36,576 bases of DNA from Roseomonas rosulenta. Its GTDB lineage: Bacteria; Pseudomonadota; Alphaproteobacteria; Acetobacterales; Acetobacteraceae. Below are positions 7,543-13,505 of the stretch, piece by piece. The position numbers and the translations under genes were made by a program. The notes beneath the pieces were generated by a model. That model ran no database searches. It was not told the DNA's origin and worked only from the letters and a program-made list of their open reading frames with translations. Where the stretch lies: NCBI RefSeq assembly GCF_016106005.1, contig NZ_JACADR010000014.1:1-36576 (forward strand), read 5' to 3'. How positions within the stretch are numbered: the first letter of the stretch is position 1; every line of letters begins with the position of its first letter.

Positions 7543-8759
7543 ACGCCACCGAGACCATCGCCGCCATCCGCGCCGATGCCCGCTTCGCCGCTGCCGCCGC
7601 GACGCTCGCCGCCGAGCACGAGCGCACCGTCGCCGACGTCATCACGCTGACGGAAATCCCCGCGCCCCCCTTCGGCGAGGAAAAGCGCGCCGCCGCCTAT
7701 CTCGATTTGCTGCGCGCCCATGGCCTCGAGGAGGTCGAGCAGGACGAGATCGGCAACGTCATGGGCATCCGCCGCGGCTTCGGCAATGGCGACGTGCTGG
7801 TGGTCGCCGCGCACCTCGACACCGTCTTCCCCGCCGGCACCGATGTGCGCGTGCGGCGCGAGGGGACGAAGCTGTTCGCGCCCGGTGTCAGCGACGACAC
7901 CTGGTCGCTCGCGGTGAACCTCGCCTTCATCCGCGCGCTAGACGTCGCCGGCATCCGCACGCGGCACGACCTGCTTTTCGTGGGCGATGTCGGCGAGGAA
8001 GGGCTGGGCGATCTGCGCGGCGTGCGGCATCTGTTCGCAGCATCCCGCCACCGACCGCGCATCAGCGCCTTCCTGACGGTGGACAGCCCGCAGGTGGACC
8101 AGATCGTCTCGGGCGGGGTGGGCTCGCGCCGTTACCGCGTGACCTTCCGCGGGCCGGGCGGGCATTCCTACTCCGCCTTCGGCCTGGTCAACCCGATGTA
8201 TGCGATGGCCGAGGCGGCGCGGGGGCTCGCCGCGGTCGAGGTGCCGGCCGATCCGCCGACCACGCATTGCGTGAGCGTGGTCTCGGGCGGCACCTCCATC
8301 AACGCGATCGCCAATGCGGTGACGATCGAAGTGGATCTGCGCTCCGCCTCGGCCGCGGAGCTCGAACGCCTGGACCGCCGCTTCCTCGCCATCGTGGACC
8401 AGGCGGTCGCGACCGAGAACGCCGCGCGCTCGACCGCCGCCGGCGTGGTCACCGCCGAGATCACGCGTGTCGGGGACCGCCCGGCCGGCGAGACGCCCCC
8501 CGGTTCGCCGATCCGCGAGATCGCCGCGGCCGCGGTGGCTGCGGAGGGCTATGCGCCGCATTTCGAGTTCTCCTCGACCGACGCGAATGTGCCCATGAGC
8601 CTTGGCATCCCGGCGCTGAAGGTGGGTGCGGGCGGGCGCGGCGGACGGGCGCATTCGCTAGAGGAATGGCTCGATATCGAGCCGACCGAGAGCCTGCGCG
8701 GCATGCGCACCACGCTCGCCGCGATCCTGGCGCTGGCGGGGATGGAAGGGATCGGCTGA
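7539..8759 (+). CDS. M20 family metallopeptidase/amidohydrolase
   Basis: The 406-residue protein is an M20/M28-type zinc peptidase, closest in look to peptidase T-like and DapE/ArgE-like enzymes. The metal site is visible: AAHLDTVF (H92, D94), GVSDDTWS (D119), and GDVGEEGLGD with E153/E154 as catalytic base and ligand. The dimerisation domain begins near residue 190 and includes GPGGHSYSAFG and SGGTSINAIA. RAHSLEEW near the C-terminus supplies the last His. It is the final gene of the operon, coupled by ATGA to the deaminase-like gene. It ends only six bases from the stop of the convergent MoaD-like gene, so any terminator must overlap coding DNA. It is probably cytosolic; the bond cleaved is unknown. 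Confidence 0.9.
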   Translation: MNATETIAAIRADARFAAAAATLAAEHERTVADVITLTEIPAPPFGEEKRAAAYLDLLRAHGLEEVEQDEIGNVMGIRRGFGNGDVLVVAAHLDTVFPAGTDVRVRREGTKLFAPGVSDDTWSLAVNLAFIRALDVAGIRTRHDLLFVGDVGEEGLGDLRGVRHLFAASRHRPRISAFLTVDSPQVDQIVSGGVGSRRYRVTFRGPGGHSYSAFGLVNPMYAMAEAARGLAAVEVPADPPTTHCVSVVSGGTSINAIANAVTIEVDLRSASAAELERLDRRFLAIVDQAVATENAARSTAAGVVTAEITRVGDRPAGETPPGSPIREIAAAAVAAEGYAPHFEFSSTDANVPMSLGIPALKVGAGGRGGRAHSLEEWLDIEPTESLRGMRTTLAAILALAGMEGIG

Positions 8760-8765
8760 GGCGGA

Positions 8766-9029
8766 TCAGCCGCCGCTCATTGCCGTCGTTACCAGCATTT
8801 CGGCATGCGGGCGCAGCGGCGTCGCGAGCGTCGCCCTCTCGCCATCGACGAAGACGTTGAGGTGGCGGCGGATCGCCGGCGTGGAATCGCACAGCCGGTC
8901 GCGCATGCCGGGCCATCGCGCGTCGAGTGCGGCGATGGCGCCGGCGACGTCGGCCGCCTCGACCTCCGTCGCCCGCGCTGCGCCGGGAAACAGCCGCACG
9001 AGCGCCTGCGGCAGCAGCACGCGCGCCAT
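8766..9029 (-). CDS. MoaD/ThiS-like ubiquitin-fold sulfur carrier
   Basis: The 87-residue protein has the size and pattern of MoaD/ThiS beta-grasp sulfur carriers and ends exactly in Gly-Gly (AMSGG), the residues that are adenylated and thiocarboxylated. The middle contains RRHLNVFVDGE and ATLATPLRPHAEMLV, typical of the fold. A GGAGGGG site precedes the ATG at 9029, inside the end of the upstream BNR-repeat gene. No E1-like MoeB/ThiF, MoaE or ThiG gene is near, so it may serve a dedicated sulfur transfer or use a housekeeping activator. From memory, similar MoaD-like genes often sit beside this kind of BNR protein. Family call firm, pathway open. Confidence 0.85.
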   Translation of the reverse strand: MARVLLPQALVRLFPGAARATEVEAADVAGAIAALDARWPGMRDRLCDSTPAIRRHLNVFVDGERATLATPLRPHAEMLVTTAMSGG

Positions 9030-9031
9030 CG

Positions 9032-10099
9032 CTACCCCTCCAGCACCTCGACCGAGGTGATGGTGGGCAAGTGCTCGGCGATGCAGACGAAATGCTCGCC
9101 TTCATCCGCGCTGGCATAGAGCGCGCCGCTGCTGGTGCCGAAATACAGCCCCGCCGGCGTCAGGCGGTCGGTCGTCATGGCCTGGCGCAGCACGCCGAAG
9201 AAGGCGTTGCGCTGCGGCAGGCCCTCGCGCAGCGCCTGCCAGGTCGCGCCGGCATCGCGGGTGCGCCAGACCGCCGCCGCGGCCTCGGGCACAAAGCGCC
9301 CGGCGGTGTCGCCGTTGAGCGGCAGCAGGAAGAGCGTATCGGGATCGCGCGGATGCGCGGCGGCGGGAAAGCCGAAGCTCGACGGCAGCCCCTCCTCGAT
9401 GCTGACCCATTGCCGGCCGGCATCCTCGCTGCGGTACATGCCGCAATGGTTCTGCTGGTAGAGCCGGTCCGGCATGCCGGCCGCCATCACCAGCGAATGC
9501 ACGCACTGACCATGCTCCGGGTAGCGCTGGTCCGCCGGCGCGTAGTCCTGGCGCGTGCCGCGGTTGCGCGGTTCCCAGGTCGCGCCGCCATCTTCCGTGC
9601 AGAACACCCCGCCGGTGGAGATTGCCACCCACAGTCGTCGCCCATCGGTCGGGTGCGGCAGGATGTGGTGCAGGATCAGCCCGCCGCCGCCCGGCTGCCA
9701 TTCGGGGCGCGAGGGATGGTCGCGAAGCCCCTGCAGATGCGTCCAGGTGACGCCGCCATCGGCGCTGTGGAACAGCCCCGCGGGCTCCACGCCGGCATAG
9801 AGCCCGCCCGGTCCCTTCGCGAGGCTCCAGACCGACCTGATCGGCGTCTCGCCGGCCGCATAGGCGAGGCCGGCACTGGAATGTGTCCAGGTCGCGCCAC
9901 GATCATGCGTGGTCCAGACCGCCGGGCCGAACCATTCATTGCCGCCGCCGGCATGGATCGTGCCGGTCGCCGGGTCGGCGATCATGTGGTTGATCGGCCA
10001 GGCGTCGCAGAAGGGGCCGCGCAGCGTCCAATCGCGCCGCCCGGCGTCGCCCTCGAACAGGAAGGCCCCTTTCTTGGTGCCGACCAGAAGCGTGACCAT
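9032..10099 (-). CDS. BNR/Asp-box repeat beta-propeller (exo-sialidase-like)
   Basis: The 355-residue protein is built of beta-propeller blades with repeated Asp-box motifs of the S/T-x-D-x-G-x-T-W type: THDRGATW, SADGGVTW, TEDGGATW, SEDAGRQW, TRDAGATW and SADEGEHF. Such proteins are annotated as exo-alpha-sialidases or Ycf48-like photosystem assembly factors, but catalytic sialidase residues are not evident and no signal peptide is seen. The start ATG 10099 follows GGGAGGAAG. Only two bases separate its stop from the start of the sulfur-carrier gene, so the two are surely co-expressed. A binding or scaffold role seems more likely than glycosidase activity; that is inference. Confidence 0.83.
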   Translation of the reverse strand: MVTLLVGTKKGAFLFEGDAGRRDWTLRGPFCDAWPINHMIADPATGTIHAGGGNEWFGPAVWTTHDRGATWTHSSAGLAYAAGETPIRSVWSLAKGPGGLYAGVEPAGLFHSADGGVTWTHLQGLRDHPSRPEWQPGGGGLILHHILPHPTDGRRLWVAISTGGVFCTEDGGATWEPRNRGTRQDYAPADQRYPEHGQCVHSLVMAAGMPDRLYQQNHCGMYRSEDAGRQWVSIEEGLPSSFGFPAAAHPRDPDTLFLLPLNGDTAGRFVPEAAAAVWRTRDAGATWQALREGLPQRNAFFGVLRQAMTTDRLTPAGLYFGTSSGALYASADEGEHFVCIAEHLPTITSVEVLEG

Positions 10100-10115
10100 G
10101 GCTTCCTCCCGCCGT

Positions 10116-10592
10116 TCAGCCGATCCGCCGGTAGCGCGCCGACATGACCTGCTGCCAGGTGCCGTCCGGCATCCGCATGCGCGATGTCAGGGTCCGCGCG
10201 TCGTCGCCCTGCAGCGCGATGATGTCCTGGTACGCCGCCATGCCGTCGCCGCCGAAATCCGGCCCCTCGGTATCCAGCGTCAGCGTGTCGCCCGCCAGCG
10301 TGCCGCGATAGAGCCAGAGATGCGCCATCATCGACGCGACGAAGTTGCCGACGAAGACGCCCTGCGCCGGGTCGAAGCCGATCGTCATCAGGCTGTGCGC
10401 CGCGCCACCGCCGGGCATCGCGCCCTCACCTTCGGCCAGGACCCATAACCCGCCGAGGCTGCGCACGCGCTCGGTGCCGGTCATCTGCACCGGCGCCTCG
10501 CCTCGCGGGGCGGCGCATTCGCCCTCGGTCCGCCAGGTGCCGACAAGGCGATCGAGCCAGCGATGCTCGGGGCCGGGTTGCGGAAGGTCCAT
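10116..10592 (-). CDS. DUF1579 family protein
   Basis: The 158-residue protein matches the DUF1579 family: an N-terminal HRWLDRLVGTWRTEGE segment, GGLWVLAEGEG, a FDPAQGVFVG beta segment and a C-terminal MPDGTWQQVMSARYRR. The family has a lipocalin-like beta-barrel look and no defined reaction. A GAGGAG site precedes the ATG at 10592. It lies 14 bases downstream of the AHSA1 gene and very probably belongs to the ArsR-controlled transcript. It has no signal peptide. Confidence 0.83.
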   Translation of the reverse strand: MDLPQPGPEHRWLDRLVGTWRTEGECAAPRGEAPVQMTGTERVRSLGGLWVLAEGEGAMPGGGAAHSLMTIGFDPAQGVFVGNFVASMMAHLWLYRGTLAGDTLTLDTEGPDFGGDGMAAYQDIIALQGDDARTLTSRMRMPDGTWQQVMSARYRRIG

Positions 10593-10606
10593 GCCGCGTC
10601 TCCTCG

Positions 10607-11044
10607 TCAGGCGTTGCCGAAGCGCGCGGTCAGGCGGTCGAGCGATTCCGTCCAGCCGCGGCGATGGCGCGTCGCGGTGCCTTCGTCGGCGAAGCGGTCA
10701 TGCGTCACCGTCACCTCGGTGCCCTCCGCGATCGCGCGGAAGGCGACGGTGACGCGCGAGACGCGCTCCGGCGCATTGGTCCAGGCCCAGGAGAAGACCA
10801 GGCGCTGCTCCGGCACGAGCTCGGCATAGGTGCCCGAGACCTCGTGCCGCGGACCGGTATCCTCGACCAGCACGATGCGGAAGCGGCCACCCGCGCGGGC
10901 ATCGATCTCGGCCTCGGCCACCCGGGTGTGGTGCGGGCCCCACCACAGCGCCAGGATCTCGGGGCGCGTCCAGGCCTCGAACACGCTGGCGGGCGGCGCC
11001 TTGATGCGGCGCACCAGCGTGAGGCTCGGGATGACCGTGTTCAT
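10607..11044 (-). CDS. AHSA1/SRPBCC domain protein
   Basis: The 145-residue protein is a complete SRPBCC (START-like) AHSA1 domain: TLVRRIKAPPASVFEAWT at the first strand, LALWWGPH, GGRFRIV, EVSGTYAELVPEQRLVFSW and a C-terminal helix with GWTESLDRL. These domains bind hydrophobic ligands in a deep cavity. Its ATG overlaps the ArsR stop by four bases (ATGA). ArsR plus AHSA1 pairs are common in bacteria and are generally read as a regulator and its partner in a stress or small-molecule response. The ligand is unknown. With the following DUF1579 gene it makes a three-gene operon. Confidence 0.9.
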   Translation of the reverse strand: MNTVIPSLTLVRRIKAPPASVFEAWTRPEILALWWGPHHTRVAEAEIDARAGGRFRIVLVEDTGPRHEVSGTYAELVPEQRLVFSWAWTNAPERVSRVTVAFRAIAEGTEVTVTHDRFADEGTATRHRRGWTESLDRLTARFGNA

Positions 11045-11373
11045 GCCTTGCCCTCCAGCGCGGCGGCCAGGCGGTCGAGGCTTTCCGACCAGAAGCGCTG
11101 GTAGCGCGCGAGCCAGCCCATGGCGTCCTCCATCGGCGCGGCGGTCAGGCGGCAGGTGACGGTGCGCCCGGCCTTGCTGCGCGCGAGCAGCCCGGCCCCT
11201 TCCAGCACATCGAGGTGCTTCATCACCGCCGGCAGCGACATGGGCAGCGGGCGGGCGATCTCGCTCACGCTGAGCGCATCGGATGCGGCGAGGCGCTCGA
11301 CGATGGCGCGGCGGGTCGGGTCCGCGAGCGCGCCGAAGATGCGGTCCAGGCCCGCGGCTTGTAGGTCAACCAT
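11041..11373 (-). CDS. ArsR-family transcriptional regulator
   Basis: The 110-residue protein is an ArsR-type winged helix: IFGALADPTRRAIVERLAA (helix 1-2), LSVSEIARPLPMSLPAVMKHLDVLEGAGLL (helix-turn-helix, about residues 35-65), then the wing with KAGRTVTCRLTAAPM. No metal-binding Cys pair is present, as expected for the AHSA1-partnered subgroup. I chose ATG 11373; an in-frame GTG at 11382 would add three residues. Neither has a ribosome-binding site. A promoter placed by its -35 and -10 boxes would begin transcription about at the ATG, so the message is probably leaderless. The palindrome between the boxes is the likely autoregulatory operator. Confidence 0.9.
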   Translation of the reverse strand: MVDLQAAGLDRIFGALADPTRRAIVERLAASDALSVSEIARPLPMSLPAVMKHLDVLEGAGLLARSKAGRTVTCRLTAAPMEDAMGWLARYQRFWSESLDRLAAALEGKA

Positions 11374-11380
11374 ACGGTTC

Positions 11381-11409
11381 ACTTAACCGTACGGTTCACC
11401 GTTGGTCAA
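11381..11409 (-). promoter_or_regulatory. arsR promoter with palindromic operator
   Basis: On the minus strand, TTGACC (11409-11404) is followed after 17 bases by TTAAGT (11386-11381). The spacer and the first -10 bases hold the perfect palindrome AACCGTACGGTT at 11385-11396. Plus-strand TACGGTTCAC also occurs twice, at 11373-11382 and 11390-11399, 17 bases apart, the first copy covering the start codon. Binding of the regulator here would block polymerase. The -35 box begins five bases past the stop of the convergently placed secretion operon's last gene. Confidence 0.7.
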
Positions 11410-11413
11410 GCGG

Positions 11414-11806
11414 TTACGGCGCCAGCAGAAGCACCAGCGTCTGGCTCGGCACCACGCGGCAGCCGGGAATGTTGGTGCTGTTCTGAAGCGACATGGAGGT
11501 GAGGCGCGTGCCGGGTGCGCCACCCACCAGGATCGTGAAGGCTGCCGTCAGATGCCGCGACGGCCCCATCACCGTGCCCGAAGCGACGCCGAGCAGTACG
11601 CCCGCATTATCGCCATTCGTCATCGGGATGGTGGTCGACATGTTGTGCATCGGGGCGCCGAGGATCAGCGAGTTGAACTGCGAGGGGATCGCGGTCGGCC
11701 CCATCGCGATGTTCGGATAGGGGATCGGCACCGGCGGCACGGCCGGCGTCACGCACACGTCGGGGAAGGCGAAGTCCATGCCCATCATCTGCGTATTGGC
11801 GAACAT
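11414..11806 (-). CDS. DUF4150 PAAR-like type VI spike tip
   Basis: The 130-residue protein is a DUF4150 domain throughout: MFANTQMMGMDFAFPDVCVT at the start, then VPIPYPNIAMGPTAIPSQ, MTNGDNAGVLLGVASGTVMG, FTILVGGAPGTRLTS and a C-terminal VPSQTLVLLLAP. DUF4150 proteins are PAAR-like tips that cap VgrG in type VI secretion and often carry toxins. Here there is no C-terminal extension, so it is a bare tip. It is the last gene of the operon, 12 bases after the DUF3540 gene. The arsR promoter starts at its 3' end. Confidence 0.9.
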   Translation of the reverse strand: MFANTQMMGMDFAFPDVCVTPAVPPVPIPYPNIAMGPTAIPSQFNSLILGAPMHNMSTTIPMTNGDNAGVLLGVASGTVMGPSRHLTAAFTILVGGAPGTRLTSMSLQNSTNIPGCRVVPSQTLVLLLAP

Positions 11807-11818
11807 CGCGGGTTTCCC

Positions 11819-12418
11819 TCAGCCGAGGTGGATCTGTGCGCTCTGCACCTTCACCAGCGCCTTGGCCTGCACGGCGGTGGTATCGCCGCGCAGGTGCAAG
11901 TGGCCGCTGGCACGGTGGTCGATGTCGCGGGCGCGCAGGTGCTCGCCTTCCTCGACGAAGCGATAGCTGCGGCGGAAGCGGCCGATGACGCGCTCGGCCA
12001 TGCTCTCGATCGCCTCCGCGACCAGGCGAACCGCACCGAGACGCACATCCGTGCGGCCGGCCAAGACACCGAGCTTCGTCGCCGCGACCTGCGCCGCATC
12101 GGCCTGGAGCGCGAAGGTGCCGGTGGCGACGTCGATCCGCCCGGGCGTTGCGGTGATGCTCGCACCCTCGGCCAATGGCAGGCACAGCGGTGCATCGCCG
12201 CGGCGTTCCAGCACGGCCAGGATGTAGCGTTCGCCACCCGCGACGGCGACCAGCACCAGGTCGCCCGGCGCGGGTTCGACGAGGCAGGAGAAGGCCCGTC
12301 GCGCGCAGGCGCGCTGGCCACCCAGAAGCAGGGCGAAGCCTTCGCCCTCCGGTCCCAGGATCTCGGCGGTACTGCTGGAGGTCCCTGCAAAGGCCGCGAG
12401 GCCGGTGATCGCGTTCAT
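11819..12418 (-). CDS. DUF3540 protein (type VI secretion accessory)
   Basis: The 199-residue protein starts at ATG 12418 after AAGGAGAAATGGC. Its N-terminal half (about residues 25-80) resembles an OB-like fold with CLVEPAPGDLVLVAV and ERYILAVLER. The second half, with YRFVEEGEHLRARDIDHRASGHLHLRGD, looks like a short beta-helix. This matches DUF3540, a family found beside VgrG, DUF2169 and DUF4150 genes. Its exact job is not known; a spike-tip assembly or adaptor role is the usual inference. It lies between the pentapeptide gene (25 bases upstream) and the tip gene. Confidence 0.82.
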   Translation of the reverse strand: MNAITGLAAFAGTSSSTAEILGPEGEGFALLLGGQRACARRAFSCLVEPAPGDLVLVAVAGGERYILAVLERRGDAPLCLPLAEGASITATPGRIDVATGTFALQADAAQVAATKLGVLAGRTDVRLGAVRLVAEAIESMAERVIGRFRRSYRFVEEGEHLRARDIDHRASGHLHLRGDTTAVQAKALVKVQSAQIHLG

Positions 12419-12443
12419 GCCATTTCTCCTTGGGCCGGGCGGC

Positions 12444-13505
12444 TCATCGCGGCGCCCAACGCTGCTGCCATTGTTCCGACTGTGCGCGGTCCTGGTCCGG
12501 CGCCAGTGCCGAACGGCGGTCCGGGATGCGCGCGCCGGCATCCCGGATCATGTGGAGATTCGCCCGGGTGAGAGTCGCGCCCGCGAGATCCGCCTGCTCG
12601 AGATCGGCGTGGCTCAAATCGGCATAGGTCATGTCGCAGTTGCCAAAGCGCGCCTGCGGCGCCCTCATGCCCACGCAGATTGCCTGGTACAGCCGCGCGC
12701 CCGTGGCGTCCGCGCCGGTCAGGTCGGCATCCTTGAGGATGGCGTTGCTGAGGTCGGCACCGCGCAGGTTGGCGCCGGGCAACGAGGCCTCGAGCAGCAC
12801 TGCGCGCGCCATCTGCGCGCCCTCGAAGATGGTGCCCGCCGCCTTTGCCTTCTGCAGGCCAGCCTGGGTCAGGTCCGCGCCCGATAAGTCGCAGCCGGTG
12901 ATGTCGCATTCGTTGAAGAAGCATCCCGCCGCCTGCAGCCCCGGCAGTGGACGCCCGGCCAGGTAAACCTGGATGAAGGCGGTGCGCACGAAGCGCGTCC
13001 CCGCGAGCGCCACGCGGGTGAAGTCGCCCTCGATGAAGATTACGTCCTCGCAGAGCGTGCCCGAGATGTCGATCTCGTCGGTGCGGCACTTCATCATGTT
13101 GACCTTGGCCATGGTCGCGCCGACGAAGCTCGCCCGCGTGAGGCGGCACTGGATGATATTGGCGCCCGTCAGATCCGCGCGCGCGAAGACAACGCCGCGC
13201 AGGCTGCTGTTCACCACGTTCCACATCGATGCCTTGATGCCCGCGAGGTTCACGCGGGTCATCGCGCATTCGGAGAAGCTCGCCTGGGTGAGATCCGCGC
13301 CTTCCAGGTTCGCGCCGTCAAGGCGCACGTTGGACAGTATGGACTCGCGGAAATCGGCCCCGCGAAGGTCCGCATTCGCGAAATCAGCGCCTTCGAAGAC
13401 GGCGCCGGAGAGGTCGGCGCCTCGCAGGTCGAGCCCGGCCCAGCTCGTGTCGCGGCCGATCATCTCGCCGTCGCGCACCAGCGCTTCGAGGGCTGCGCGT
13501 GTCAT
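12444..13505 (-). CDS. Pentapeptide-repeat protein in T6SS operon
   Basis: Nearly all of the 353 residues are pentapeptide repeats of the A(D/N)LxG type, for example LRGADLSGAVFEGADFANADL near residue 27, with a break around residues 170-205. They should form a right-handed quadrilateral beta-helix. The C-terminal 35 residues are charged and non-repetitive. It has no signal peptide. The gene begins at ATG 13505, overlapping by four bases the stop of the DUF2169-pentapeptide fusion, so both are made together. Pentapeptide proteins next to DUF2169 adaptors are known in T6SS clusters; whether this one is a cargo, a chaperone or a spike extension is not resolved. Confidence 0.9.
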   Translation of the reverse strand: MTRAALEALVRDGEMIGRDTSWAGLDLRGADLSGAVFEGADFANADLRGADFRESILSNVRLDGANLEGADLTQASFSECAMTRVNLAGIKASMWNVVNSSLRGVVFARADLTGANIIQCRLTRASFVGATMAKVNMMKCRTDEIDISGTLCEDVIFIEGDFTRVALAGTRFVRTAFIQVYLAGRPLPGLQAAGCFFNECDITGCDLSGADLTQAGLQKAKAAGTIFEGAQMARAVLLEASLPGANLRGADLSNAILKDADLTGADATGARLYQAICVGMRAPQARFGNCDMTYADLSHADLEQADLAGATLTRANLHMIRDAGARIPDRRSALAPDQDRAQSEQWQQRWAPR

